In this document: positions 1 to 11,338 of the stretch, piece after piece
Layout: every line of letters begins with the position of its first letter
Numbering within the stretch: the first letter of the stretch is position 1
Origin: Tricholoma matsutake
Lineage: Eukaryota; Basidiomycota; Agaricomycetes; Agaricales; Tricholomataceae
Direction: 5' to 3'
Length of the DNA stretch: 64,000 bases
NCBI GenBank assembly: GCA_026075535.2
Contig: AP026545.1
Span: forward strand, 7,006,001-7,070,000
Notes under the pieces: model-generated
Databases searched by the model: none
Seen by the model: only the letters and a program-made list of their open reading frames with translations
What the model was told of the DNA's origin: nothing
Program-made: the position numbers and the translations under genes

Positions 1-2004
1 TCGGACCGCTACCATTCCCTCGATACCTTGATCGCACTGTCGTCGAAAAGTAGTTCGAGAGGATTTTCAGCGTTAGAGAATGAAATTTCGGAACAGTGCA
101 CTTTCATCATCTTGTTTGACTGTTCTGACTCCTCTATATTTATCGAGCGCACTGCAAATATCCCCAAAATTGACTCCTCCGAAGAATTATCTGTGACACT
201 TTCTGACCTATATTTATCTGCATGCGATGAGTTCCACGTTCCTCGAGATGCCTTGATGGTGTTTATACCTATGCGAACTTCTTCATCGTATGTTTCCCCT
301 TCCTCAGTTATTTCCAACAATCCACTTTATCGATGAAGAAAAGGTATAAACCAGTCACACAGAAGGTCCGTCCAATTGTGGCCAGACTACCTGATCATTT
401 TAGAATTATTCGACACATCGAGGGCGATCCCCGCCAAGACATGCCTCCACTAAATCCCCATCCTCCGATATTCAAACCAACTCCTCGATATAACCTTGAA
501 CGCAAAAACATCATTGATCAAAATCATCCAGGCGATTTCTTATGGCCTCAAGAACGAGACCTCATGCATGACTTCATTTGAAACCAGCAAGCAGGGTTTG
601 CATGGACCGAAAATGAACGAGGAAGGTTTCGACCCGATTTCTTCCCCCCTATCGAGTTCCCAGTTGTCCCTCATACCCTGTGGGTCGGACGCAATATCCC
701 CATACTGCCCGGTTTGTATGAACAGATTTGTGAGATGCTGAAAAAGAAGATCGAAGCAGGAGTCTACGAGTTGTCAAACTCATCATACTGATCACGATGG
801 TTTTGCATTGTGAAGAAAGACGCAAAATCGCTCCAAATAGTCCACAGCCTCGAGCCGCTAAACCAAGTTATGATTCAGCACTCAGGCATCGTCCCGTGGA
901 CGAACTCGGTTCTGATCCTACACAACGATGTAACTTTCATCCTACAACCTGAGGTCCCTCACATCACGATCCCTTATATCAACGACACACCGGTGAAGGG
1001 TCCGAAATTGGAATATCGAATGATCAGTGGGTCTTATGAAATGATCATCGACAACTCAGGCATTCAACAATTCGTATGGGAGCATTTCGAGAACCTAAAT
1101 TGCATCATCCAGTGCATGAAGTATTGTGGTGGGACATTCTCTGGACCGAAATTATTTGCTTGTGTCGCCGAGATAATTGTTTTAGGTCATCGATGCAATA
1201 TTCAAGGCCAAATGGCTGACACGATGCGTATCGATAAGATCCAGAAATGGGGTCTGTGTCGTATGCTCACAGAAGTTAAGGTGTTCTTAGGAACGATTGG
1301 AGTTTGTCGAATTTTCATCCAGAGTTTCGCACATCGAGCAGCTGCGCTAATCAATCTTACTCAAAAAGATGTGCCCTTCAAATTCGGCCCATCTCAGGTA
1401 GCAGCGCAAGAAGATCTCAAGCATGCGCTCCTAAACTTGCCAGCGATTCAAGCCATCAACTATACCTCAAATGCCCCAGTAATCCTTGCAGTCGACACAT
1501 CGAGCATTGCCATCGGCTATTTCCTAATGCAATGCGACCGTGATAACCCTCGAAAGCAATACTACAGTCAATTTGGCTCGATCATGCTCAACGACCACGA
1601 ATCGCAGTTTTCGCAACTGAAACTCAAGCTTTATGGTCTATATCGAGCCCTTGGGGCACTTCATTTATACTTGATAGGGGTACGAAACCTTATCATCGAG
1701 GTCGATGCGAGGTATATCAAAGGCATGCTCTCAAATCCCGATATCGCGCCTAGCGCTAGCATAAACTGATGGATAGTTTCCATTCTAACGTTCCACTTCA
1801 CGCTAGTTCATGTTGCAGGTACACACCATGGGCCGGATGGCCTTTTGCGATGTCCTCGACAAACCGAAGACGACAATGTCGAAGTAGAAGAAGAATTTGG
1901 TGACTGGATCGACAAACTACACAGTTTCGTTCACCAAATCAACCCAATCTCGATTTGACCTTTCCCCTCTCACACGACTTATCCCACTTTCGCCCAAGCT
2001 TTGG

Positions 2005-2025
2005 ATTTCAGTAAGGGGGAGGACG
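2005..2025 (+). promoter_or_regulatory. Internal (central) polypurine tract-like site, Gypsy copy 1
   Basis: These 21 bases match the element's own 3' polypurine tract at 11320-11340 except for one base (T to C near the end). The site lies between RNase H and integrase in pol. In copy 2 the equivalent site (23369-23389) is an exact match. See the entry there. Confidence 0.55.
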
Positions 2026-2494
2026 TTTCATATGAAGACATACCTAGATCGGACAAATCAAAGAAAGAAGACGAACGATTACTGCTCGTTCATCAATGGT
2101 TAGATGATATGGTGCGACCCCCACATCTATCAGACACAGAGTACGCTACCTTCATGCGATATTGCACCGAGTTCTTCATAGATTCCAGCAAACTATGGCG
2201 AAAAGATTGTCATGGCGAACACAAGATCATCACAATTCCAGAGCGTCACATCAATATTATCCGGTCGTCGCACGACCATATTGGCCACAAAATGATCTTC
2301 ACCATGAAGTCTCACGTCGCACTACAATTCTGGTGGCCCAACCTGAAAGCCGATATCACATGGTACATCCAAACATGCCACTACTGTCAGTTGCGACAAA
2401 CTCAAAATCTTCTTATTCCACCAATCGTCGCCACACCCACTCCTCTATTCGGAAAAGTCTACATCGACACAATGCACATGCTGCCTTCTGGCAG

Positions 2495-2499
2495 ATATC
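2495..2499. repeat. Target-site duplication, left side (ATATC)
   Basis: The five bases ATATC stand immediately before the inserted chromodomain element and recur immediately after it at 8533-8537. The uninterrupted sister copy has a single ATATC at this point of pol (about 23860). This proves a clean nested insertion. Confidence 0.95.
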
Positions 2500-2922
2500 T
2501 ATAAGGGCAACCTCAGCCTCTAGCAAAGGGAAATCCGAAGTTAAAATTATGCTACATAATACAGGGATTGGGGGTGCACCTAGCAAAGGGAAATCTGAAG
2601 AGAAAACTCTAAAGATCCCTTTGCCAGTGCCCAGTATATGTGAAAACTGCAAAAATCAAATAATAACTAAAAATAGAAAAGGTGGAGATAGGCTGATCAA
2701 GGCCGCTGCATGACGTAATACCAAGGGGTAGATGTCGGAAGGGTACTCCGTCTCTAAATATAAAACTGTCAACATGCACAAATGTGATAGAAAGGGAAAT
2801 TAGTAATAAAATAAGGGAAAAATCATAGAAAATGAAGAATAGAAGGAAACGAGGCGAGAAAAAATATAGGATGAACATAAAAAATAGGAGAAACACGTGG
2901 GACACCCTCTAGTCCCCTTACA
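2500..2922 (-). repeat. 3' LTR of the chromodomain element
   Basis: 423 bp. On the coding strand it begins TGTAAGGGG and ends CCCTTATA. It is about 97% identical by eye to the 5' LTR at 8110-8532. It abuts a G-rich polypurine tract on its inner side. Confidence 0.95.
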
Positions 2923-2938
2923 TCACCCCCCCTCTAAG
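2923..2938 (-). promoter_or_regulatory. Polypurine tract of the chromodomain element
   Basis: On the minus strand this reads AGAGGGGGGGTGA directly before the 3' LTR. This is the usual place and composition of the plus-strand DNA primer of an LTR retrotransposon. Confidence 0.8.
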
Positions 2939-5900
2939 ATGCATTGCCCTGATGCATTCGAAATCGCATATGACCAAAGTCACTGACTTGAATGTGACAT
3001 GGTGCAGCAGTGTGCCGTTGGTGGAACTCCTTGACCAACCGAGGGGCGTTCACATCGGACTCCTTGACCCATGAGTTCTCCTCATACCCATAACCCTTCC
3101 AGTGTACCAAATACTGGAGCTTCCCTCGACGTAACTGGCTGTCCAAGATTGACTCGACTTCATACTGGGGTTCTCCCTCCATGACTGTAGGTGGTGGTGG
3201 TGGTCATGAATGGCATCCTGGAAAAGGATCTGAGGGAGCTGGAAGGAGTTTCATGACATGGAAGACTGGGTGAAGTCTAGACATGGAGGCTGGGAGGCGT
3301 AGACGATAGGCATGCGTTCCAACGCACTTGACAATGGGGAAAGGTCCCAGGAAGCAATGGGAGAGTTTTTTGGATGGACGGGTAGTGGAGATGTCACTGG
3401 AGTCAAGATAAACTCGATCACCAACCTTGTACTACGGCATTGCAGAGTGGCGTTGATTGTAGAAATGTGCCATGTCATCCTTTGCCTTCACCAAGACCGC
3501 CTTCGCTTCCTCCAAACTGTCCCTCATGCATTCCGTGAACTGATTCACTGTCTCAATATGTGAGGGGGCTTGGTGAGGTTCAAATCCTATGCGTGGATGC
3601 CGTCCAGTGTCCAAGAAGAAGGGGGTTTGTTGAGTGGAAGCATGGACATGATTGTTGTATCCGAACTCGGCCAGGGGAAGGAGATCATCCCAATCGTCCT
3701 GGCGTTCATTGACGAAGACACGGATGTACTGCTCAAACTCCTGGTTGACTTGTTTGGTCTGGCCATCAGTTTGTGGGTGATAAGCGGTCGAAGCAAGGAG
3801 TTTGATACCCAGAAGTCGGTACAGCTCACGAGTGAACTCTGCTACAAACTGAGGGCCACGGTCAGAAAGGAAGGCGCCAGGGAGTCCATGTAATTTCCAG
3901 ACATGGTGAAGATAGAGGCGGGCGGCACCCAGGGCACTGACAGTGGTGAGTGGGAATGAAGTGAGCGCGTTTCCCTGCAGAATCAACTGTGCACATCACT
4001 GCATCAAATCCGTTCGACTCTGGCAACTCCACCACAAAGTCGACACTAACAACATCCGAACGACTTTCTGGGACAGGGAGAGGGTGTAGCTCACCAATGG
4101 GTTTGCGACGAGGAATCTTGGTGCGTAAGCAAAGGTCACAAGTACAACAATACTGACCAATGAGCCGTGACATCTGCGGCCACCAATAATTCCGTGAGGT
4201 GAGCTCCAAGGTCTTCCAGCATCCAGGGTGACCAGCAATCCATGAGTCGTGGTGTTGGGATATGATACGTCGATGAAGGTCTGGGTCATTGGGTACATAG
4301 ATGCGATCCTGGAAATACAACAAGTCCTCCTTTTCAGCCCACTCTGCTGCACATAAGGAGAGGGTAGATCCCTTCCTCAGTTCCTTAACAGCTCGGGCCA
4401 TGACATCCTCGTATAAACCACTACGGTTCACATGATGGATGTCACGTAGGATGTCCCGCTCCTCGCCCTGGGGTGTGATACCTTTCAATGCCCGGATCGT
4501 AAACAGGTTTGGCTGCAACAACACAATGTCTTGATTGTCGTCACCACCATCCCCATGATCCGCACATCGGGAGAGGGCATCAGTCTTCCCCATGCTGCGA
4601 CCTGGACGGTGGTGCAAGGAGAAGTCGAACCTGGATAGATACAGGGACCAATGAGCTTGACGACGGTTCAATTTCTTGGCCGTCATAAAGTACTCGAGAT
4701 TCTTGTGATCCATCCAAATTTCCACCTTGTGTAGGGCACCCTCGAGGAAGTGTTGCCACTCCTCAAGTGCACGCATTATCGCCAACATCTCCTTGTCATG
4801 GATCTCATAGTTTCATTCCACAGCACTAAGGCTTTTGGAGTAGAACACAACAGGATGCCACTTCTGGTCCTCCGGAGACTGCTGAGACAACACGGCGCCT
4901 GTCGCAAAGTCAGAACTGTCAGCTTCTACATGAAAAGGGCGCGAATCGTCAGCAAAGGTAAGGATGGGAGCAGAAGTGACCATCTCTTTAAGCTTTTTGA
5001 ACGCCTCCTGCTGTGCATTGTCCCACTGCCATGCCTCCTTGCCAGTCAAGTCAAACAGTGGTCGTGCGTGATGTGAGAAATCCTTGATAAAACACCGGTA
5101 GAAATTGATGAAGCCTAAAAAGGACTGCACCTCTTTCTTGTTCGTGGGCGTTGGCCATGCCGTGACCCCATTCACCTTGACCGGATCCATCTCTACCTGG
5201 CTCTCTGAGATAATCAGGCCGAGGTACTTGATCTTGGTCTTCTCAAACTCGCACTTGTCCTGGCGAAGGTAGAGTTTGTACTGTCGAAGTCGGTCCAAGA
5301 CGAGGTGCATAATGCAACGATGCTCTTCCACTGTGCGAGTGAAGATGAGGATATCATCGAGGTAGATACAGACGATGCCCTCAAGGATGAGGTCGTGGAA
5401 GATGTCGTTCATCATGGTCTGGAAGGTGGCAGGACTATTAGTAAGGCCAAAGAACATGACCAGCAGTTCAAAAAGACCATGGTTGGTACAAAAGGCTGCC
5501 TTCCACTCATCTCCCTCCTTTATCCTCACATTATTGTAACCCCAACAGACATCGAGTTTGGTGAAGTATTGCGCTCCATGGAGTTGGTTCACAAGTTCGG
5601 AGATGAGAGGTAGCAGGTAGCAATTTTTGACCGTGATGTCGTTGAGCCTTCTATAGTCTTGAACTGGATGAAGTGAGCCATCCTTCTTCTTGACAAAGAA
5701 AAAGGGAGAGGCCATGGGCGATTTGGATGGTCGAATACATCCAGAGGTTAGGTGTTCATTGATGAATTGGTCGAGCTGTCGCTGTTCCTCAGGAGAAAGA
5801 GGATAGACCTTGCAGGAGGAAGGGGTTGCACCGGGGATGAGTTCGATGGTGTGATCCCATGGCTTGCATGCAGGGAGAGAATTGAATGATTCCTTGGAGA

Positions 5901-6834
5901 ACACGTCCTCAAACTCATGAAGATGAGGGAGTAAGGAGTCAGTAGAGGATTTAGCAGTATTGTTTTTGTGGAAGGCCTCGGCAAGGCGCTGGGATATGTT
6001 TGATGTAGCACACACCTCATGCAATGGATGAATTGCAGTGTAGAAAATCCAATCCCCTTCCTCAACTTCCTCTGCTTCCTCCTCATCATCATCTGAGTCT
6101 GGTATCAGATCAGGAACCCCCTCCAACTCCACATCAGGCAGAGGTAGGGGTCCAGCACGACACTTCTGAGTGCGTCGTACCGAGGCCCTTTGTCCACGGC
6201 ACTCTTGTCTGGCTTCCGTGAAACAGGTGCGACAGCTGGATGGACATCGGCTCATGGTGACCTCCCCAGTACGCCAGTTAACATCTGGGTTATGGTCTCG
6301 AAGCCACAGATAGCCCAAAATCACCTTCTGCTTCCCTAACTGAGTGACAGCAAAAAGTGTACGCTCACTATGATCTTTGTAACGGAGGACCAGGTCCACA
6401 ACCTCTCGGATGGCACCAGCTTCATTTGGGGATCCATCCACATTATAAACAGGTATCGGACGCGAGAGCAAGCAAGTATTCAGGTGATGTTGTTGTGCGA
6501 GGTCAGCGTCAATGAAGAGACCAGTAGCACCAGAGTCTAGGAGTGCAGAGACACCAAGTATCTGTCCAGTGTCGGTAGTCTGTAGTTCGATCACCAGGTT
6601 CAAGGAGTGTGCAGAGGGAGTGGATGCAACAATATATTTGCGTGGTAGTTTGCGCTCCCATGATTTAATTTTGGGGCGTGAGGTAGAGGTAGAGAGAGGA
6701 GGGGCAGGTATGTCTTCACCCGACTTCGAAGGTTCAGAGAGGGGAATAGTCATGAAATCAGATTCATTCTCCAGGGATTCAACTGACAAAACTTCAAAGT
6801 GGTTATGGACAGGCAACGAGGGCATACGATTCAC
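2934..6834 (-). pseudogene. Chromovirus pol (protease-RT-RNase H-integrase-chromodomain), multiply disrupted
   Basis: Reading from 6834 downward: an aspartic protease (LLDSGATGLFID, about 6530-6560); reverse transcriptase with YLDD at 5353-5364; RNase H (VEADSSDFATGAVL); integrase with an HHCC zinc finger (about 4140-4270), the DDE core including LSDRGPQF and the later Glu; then a chromodomain at 2934-3182 (YLVHWKGYGYEENSWV). Breaks seen: TGA at 4813-4815 (SAVE-stop-NYE, Arg expected), a one-base frameshift near 3945-3952 in integrase, TAG at 3432-3434 (Gln expected) and TGA at 3204-3206 before the chromodomain. The frames otherwise continue, so a single pol polyprotein of about 1300 residues is inferred. 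The open frame at 6834 starts with GTG and overlaps the gag stop; the natural link to gag is probably a frameshift. The chromodomain is known in this clade to direct integration toward heterochromatin. Confidence 0.92.
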
Positions 6835-8078
6835 TCGCTGCGAATAGAAAAATCCTGCTTCTCTACACCCTCTGATTTGACCTCCTCTGCAACCTGACCC
6901 TTCACTTCCTTGACATCTACAAGCGCCAACAGGTCCTGGAGGAGTTCATCTCACCCCTCGGGGGTGAGCATGCGGATATCCTGATGATGGGGGCATGCTC
7001 CAGCCATATGTCCAGTTTCCCCACAGCGGTAGCAGAGGTTTAACCTGCGTGTGTGGCTATGGGCTGCATTGACATCCATTGGTACCGGAACATTGACGGC
7101 CGGTGCAGGAGTTTGATGGACGGGAATAGGGTTGCATTGGGGAAGGATTCGATTGAAGATGTGGGATGTAGGAGTGGTAGTTGGAGCCTGGAATGCAGCA
7201 TTGAACGCCACATTTGTGAGTCGGTTCTCATCACAGAGGGAAGCAGCTTCATACCAAGCATAGATATCATCGTCCGCCGGACGTCCTTCCAACATCTGGG
7301 CAATCTGGTCCTGAATCTCCCAATTGAGGCCTCATCGGAACTTCACCACCACTGGTAGCCCACCCCCATATCCTGCCATGTCCACCAAGTCCTTAAACTC
7401 ATCGATATAATTGTCCACAGATCGACATGCCTGGTGGTACGAGGATGACTCAAGTCATGTCACTGCTCGGTGGTGATCATTGAGGGGACAAAAGTGGCAT
7501 ATGAACTCTGCTCGAAAGTCACCCCAAGTGGAGAAAGGTAGGGAACCAAGTTCTTTGGTTTGTCGCAGAATATGGTCCACGTAGAGATAGGCACGCTCAG
7601 ATTTCATGTATGTGAAGGCCCAATAAATTTTTGCAGCTTCATTGACGAATTGATGTGACTGGAGACTGATATACAACTCACAGGAGTTAAGGAATGCACA
7701 TCCCTGCGCACGCGCAACATTAAATTCGGCGGGGGGGGACAGTTTGATCTGGGCGCACTCCTTGGGCGCGTTTGGCGATGCATCGTTGTTGGGCATGCTT
7801 GGAGTCATAATGGGGGAAATATTAGTTGTGGAGCTGGTCTGAAGTGTTCTGACAAAGTTTTCAATTGTAGATTTAAGCGAATCAATTTGCACGCATATTC
7901 CGGTAATGTCGCTTTCAAGCGTGTTGAGGCGCTCTGATGTGTCCATAGCGCTAGGTGCGTTTGGCGAAAATTGCGGCGTAATAAAGGCGAGACTAACTGG
8001 AACGGTGTGTAGGGACTCTGTGGAGCTTTGGGAAGCATCGTCCAGTCCGTACCTGCCTATCTTGGGCAGTGCGTTCAC
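6831..8078 (-). pseudogene. Chromovirus gag with CCHC zinc knuckle, three in-frame stops
   Basis: One frame runs from about 8078 to a stop at 6831-6833. The first ATG in it is at 7946 (the frame is open upstream from a GTG). The N-terminal part holds heptad-like helices, the middle is a capsid-like segment, and the C-terminal part ends in a zinc knuckle CYRCGETGHMAGAC (about 7000-7045), which binds RNA in retroelement nucleocapsids. Three TGA codons interrupt it: 7455-7457, 7332-7334 (Trp expected in the R-x-G-L-N context) and 6951-6953. Each is explained by one C-to-T or G-to-A change. Pol starts in another frame right at the end of gag. Confidence 0.88.
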
Positions 8079-8097
8079 GATTTTCGGGCCTTAGGGG

Positions 8098-8107
8098 AGA
8101 GTTTTCT
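8098..8107 (-). promoter_or_regulatory. Primer binding site of Tf1-like self-priming type
   Basis: Two bases inside the 5' LTR the minus strand reads AGAAAACTCT. This does not resemble a tRNA 3' end. It is the exact reverse complement of AGAGTTTTCT inside the LTR (8211-8220, minus). A TATA-like ATATA lies about 29 bases upstream of that LTR site, so AGAGTTTTCT is a good candidate for the 5' end of the transcript. In Tf1 and relatives the RNA 5' end folds back onto the PBS and primes reverse transcription; this arrangement fits that mechanism. Confidence 0.7.
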
Positions 8108-8109
8108 AC

Positions 8110-8532
8110 TATAAGGGCAACCTCAGCCTCTAGCAAAGGGAAATCCAAAGTTAAAATTATGCTACATAATACAGGGATTGGGGGCACACCTAGCAAAGGG
8201 AAATCCGAAGAGAAAACTCTAAAGATCCCTTTGCCAGTGCCCAGTATATGTTAAAACTGCAAAAATCAAATAATAACTAAAAATAGAAAAGGCGGAGATA
8301 GGCTGATCAAGGCCACCGCATGACATAATACCAAGGGGTAGATGTTGGAAGGGTACTCCGTCTCTAAATATAAAACTGTCAACATGCACAAATGTGATAG
8401 AAAGGGAAATTAGTAATAAAATAAGGGAAAGATCATAGAAAATGAAGAATAGAAGGAAACAAGGCGAGAAAAAATATAGGATGAACATAATAAATAGGAG
8501 AAACACGTGGGACACCCTCTAGTCCCCTTACA
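8110..8532 (-). repeat. 5' LTR of the chromodomain element
   Basis: 423 bp. It holds the inferred promoter: a TATA-like box near 8248 on the minus strand and a candidate start about 30 bases further at 8220. It is followed outward by the ATATC duplication at 8533-8537. Confidence 0.95.
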
Positions 8533-8537
8533 ATATC
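8533..8537. repeat. Target-site duplication, right side (ATATC)
   Basis: Second copy of the ATATC found at 2495-2499. The host Gypsy pol continues from here. Confidence 0.95.
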
Positions 8538-9478
8538 ACTATATAGTACAAGGTCGATGTTCGATATTGTACTGGCCGGAGTTCAGGATGCTTCGCAACG
8601 AAACAGCAAAGACCATCGGCGATTGGATCTTCAAAGAAATCATTTGTCATTGGGGCTCGCTTTATGAGATTGTTACTGACAACAGTGCAGCATTCCTTTC
8701 TGCTCTCAAGTATTTGTTGAAGCGATATCATATCAATCATATTCGGATAAGTGGGTACAATTCTCGTGCCAATGGCCTCGTTGAATGAGCCCACTTTGAT
8801 GTACAACAATCACTCTACAAGGCCATTGATGGTGATCAAACTCGATGGTCGGTTGGGACCTACTCAGTCTTTTGGGCAGAACGGGTAACAGTTTGAAAAT
8901 GAATGGGCTGTTCACCCTATTTTGTGATCACAGGTTCTCATCCACTCATCCCTCTCAACATTTCAGAAGCGACATATCTACAACCACCACCCGATTCGAT
9001 ACTCTCCTCCACTGATCTCATGGCCTGACGCGCTATCGCACTACAGAAATGGTCAACCGATCTTGAAGTACTCTACTCTAGAGTCTACACCGCTCGACGA
9101 GAAGCTGCAAAACGCTTTGAAGAAGTTCACAAGCGAACGATTCGAGACTACAATTTCAAAAAAGGTGACCTCATACTCATGCGAAACACACAGATCAAAA
9201 AAGCTCTTAATTGAAAAATGCGAGCTTGATATCTGGGCCCACTCATAGTCATCGCACAAAACTACAGTGGCGCTTATATTCTTTGCAAGCTCGACAGATC
9301 AGTTCTTCATCGACCAGTAGCAGCTTTCCAAATTCTACCCTATCTAGCATGGAAATCGATTCCCCTTCCTCCAAACTTCTTCGATATCAATGATCGTCGG
9401 CTTGAACAACTTCGAACAACATTGGACGTCGACAGAGACATCGATGAGGGCATTCCTGACCTCGACAAAGACGAATAA
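8533..9478 (+). pseudogene. Ty3/Gypsy copy 1, integrase core and pol C-terminus
   Basis: Continuation of the pol fragment 1-2499 after the nested element, colinear with copy 2 at 23861-24804. It contains the second catalytic Asp of integrase (TDNSAAFLSAL; copy 2 has TDNGTAFLSAL) and the region of the catalytic Glu (NGLVE). TGA at 8786-8788 stands where copy 2 has CGA. Further stops near 8896, 8902, 9026 and 9211 correspond to CAA or CGA in copy 2. The reading ends with TAA at 9476-9478. Confidence 0.9.
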
Positions 9479-9802
9479 ACCATTTTTCTTTTCTTTTTCT
9501 ACTTGCGATATTGAAACAAACTCTTGATTTTATAACAGTGTACTATTACAAGTCACGATATCATTCGAAACATGTTCGTGCAAGCTCAATGGGGTTTTTC
9601 AGCTATGAAGGAGTTCTGAGCCTTTCCCCTATGTCTCGTTTTGATGAATCGTCCATCTTACTTTCTTTTTTCTCTCTTTCCTATGTTTCTTTGCATATAT
9701 CTTACATTTCCTGGCTTCAATCGCATGCAATATTTCTCATTTCAACCTTATCTCACTCAGACACACGAAAAACAATAAAATTAAAACAATAAAAACAGAA
9801 TT

Positions 9803-11190
9803 CTACTGGGATTCCTCCCACTTCCTCTCCAACACCTCTATTTCCTCCATCAACACTTCCACTTCCAACTTCTTGCACACCAGCACTTCCGCGAGATATT
9901 GACGATGGAGTCTTGCTGCATCTGACTGCATCATTTCGTCCTCCACCGCCATCGATGCTTCCTCGACCATACCCGTGACCTCAGGTTTGACTTCTCGTGC
10001 TTTCCCTTTCCCCTTCCCCTTCCCCTTCTCCTTCTCAGCCATCTTTGGCTTCGCCTTCACCATTTGTTTTGGGCACTCGTCGAGTTTCGAGGGCCTGGCC
10101 TCCGCATTTTGGATGGGCTGGATAGCCCGAATGCATATGGCTAAGGAATCATACAGATTAGCAATCGTACTTGTGGATCGAAAAGGATCACTTACTACAT
10201 CTAGGAGTCGACACCTCCATCGACTCCTCAGTACCCTTTGTAGCTTGTTTAGAGCCCGCCGTTTTCCTCGATTCACCTCGACGGAGTCCTCGCCTCGATA
10301 CTCCCTCCCAGTAGCACCCCTGCAGCCCCTGAGTGCATTTCTTGCACTTTGGGGCGCCCTCCTCGACGACGCATTCCGGAGCTGTTTTCAGCCCAGTGCA
10401 ACGATCACACTAAAGCAATATCGGGAGCGTGATTAGCATGAACAATATCGAAAGGAAACGACTACTTACCGGCCCATGGAAGGTGATCAGATCACCCTCC
10501 TCCAATTGCACCCGCTTCGCGACCACAGGTTCTTCATCCAACTCATCCTCACCTTCTTCCTCCTCATCCATCTTGTCTGCCTTCCTCTTCTCAATGACTT
10601 GCTCGACGACCGGTAGGTTGTCGACCAGGGGTGCTGCTTTGTCTGCGGCCTCGTCCCGATCGATCGAGAGGCACATCAGCTCGAGCGCAGCTGTACGATC
10701 GTGGAATTAGTCCTTTGAAACGGTTTTGGCCTGGACTTCGACCAAGAAAGCTTGACGCGCCTCAACCAGCGCGTCTCGTCGTTCCTCGATCCTCTTCGCT
10801 TTTGCCTCGATGGCCACCTGCCGAGCCTCCCTCTCCTCCTCTCTCTTCCTCTCTTCCTCTCTCTTCCTTGAATACTCCACAAAAAGATACTTCCCACCCC
10901 ACAAAACCCAATCCTCGTGAGCAAATGGTGCAAAGAGGCCGGCTGCCTCATCTAACGTCGCCTGCACACGTTTGTTGCGTGCCTCGTCGAACAACCTGAT
11001 CAGGTCATCATATTCAGCCTATCAAACGAGATTAGGAAGCAGATAAATGAAAGAAAAGGGAAGGACATACCATTTTCTCACAAAAAACACGACCCCACAC
11101 TTCGAAGTCCAACTCTTCAGCTTTGCCAGCCTCGGGCATCGATTTCGCATGTTCGAGGATGGGAAGAGCGAGTTTGGCGAGGATAGACAT
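9803..11190 (-). pseudogene. Antisense accessory gene of the Gypsy element (copy 1), zinc-cluster-like protein
   Basis: A four-exon gene on the strand opposite to gag-pol, between pol and the 3' LTR: exons about 11071-11190, 10470-11018, 10196-10409 and 9803-10140, all with GT-AG introns. The predicted protein is about 405 residues: a short start MSILAKLALPILEH, an E/R-rich coiled-coil segment (EERKREEEREARQ), an acidic stretch, a Cys-rich motif C-x2-C...C...C-x2-C...C (CDRCTGLKTAPEC then CKKCTQGLQGCYW), a Lys/Gly repeat (KGKGKGKGK), and a helical tail. In-frame TAA at 10707-10709 (copy 2 has GAA). Cys clusters of this spacing resemble fungal Zn-cluster DNA-binding motifs; no function is known. 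The same gene with the same introns lies in copy 2 (25133-26505), so it belongs to the element. Confidence 0.7.
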
Positions 11191-11319
11191 GTTGTCGAGG
11201 AGATGGATGGAAGAGATCAAATGAAAAGAGAAAAGTTCAAACCACGATGCATCTTAAATCAGCAATCAACAATGTCACATGACCTGGTTGTTTCAGCTCA
11301 ACTGACTGGGATGGTCAGA

Positions 11320-11338
11320 ATTTCAGTAAGGGGGAGGA
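11320..11338 (+). promoter_or_regulatory. 3' polypurine tract of Gypsy copy 1
   Basis: AGTAAGGGGGAGGA stands directly before the TGATAGG start of the 3' LTR. The same purine run recurs inside pol (2005-2025). Confidence 0.85.

Larger units (their letters stand above)
1..2499 (+). pseudogene. Ty3/Gypsy copy 1, pol fragment (RT, RNase H, start of integrase)
   Basis: This is the left part of an old Ty3/Gypsy element whose gag and protease lie outside the window. It follows copy 2 (about 21290-23865) almost base for base. Seen here are the palm region of reverse transcriptase (the catalytic box reads YIND at 975-986 instead of the usual YIDD), an RNase H-like stretch (AVDTSSIAIGYF, about 1488-1523), and the zinc-binding start of integrase (HDHIGHK and CHYCQ, about 2270-2395). 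The frame is broken by stops, for example TGA near 790, 1768 and 1957. Relative to copy 2 it lacks 162 bases of RT (junction 896/897), which removes the segment around the first catalytic Asp. The sequence is cut at 2499 by insertion of a second retrotransposon and resumes at 8533. It cannot code for an active polymerase. Confidence 0.9.
2500..8532 (-). mobile_element. Complete chromodomain Ty3/Gypsy retrotransposon (chromovirus), nested in Gypsy copy 1
   Basis: A 6.03-kb element read on the minus strand: 5' LTR 8110-8532, gag, pol, 3' LTR 2500-2922. Pol runs protease, reverse transcriptase, RNase H, integrase and a C-terminal chromodomain, the Ty3/Gypsy order of chromoviruses. Both LTRs are 423 bp and differ by about a dozen substitutions, almost all transitions. 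It is flanked by ATATC duplications and splits the integrase of an older Gypsy element. All coding regions carry nonsense changes, mostly CGA to TGA, so this copy is dead although structurally complete. The priming site points to Tf1-type self-priming (see 8098-8107). Confidence 0.95.

Noticed and set aside
4813..6847. Plus-strand ORFs opposite the chromovirus pol (for example 5305-5613, 6512-6847)
   Set aside because: They are shadows of the minus-strand pol reading, with no recognisable motif.
9511..9792. ORF of 93 codons after Gypsy pol (also at 24865-25122)
   Set aside because: Present in both copies but without motif or a coding-like substitution pattern; probably an untranslated part between pol and the antisense gene.
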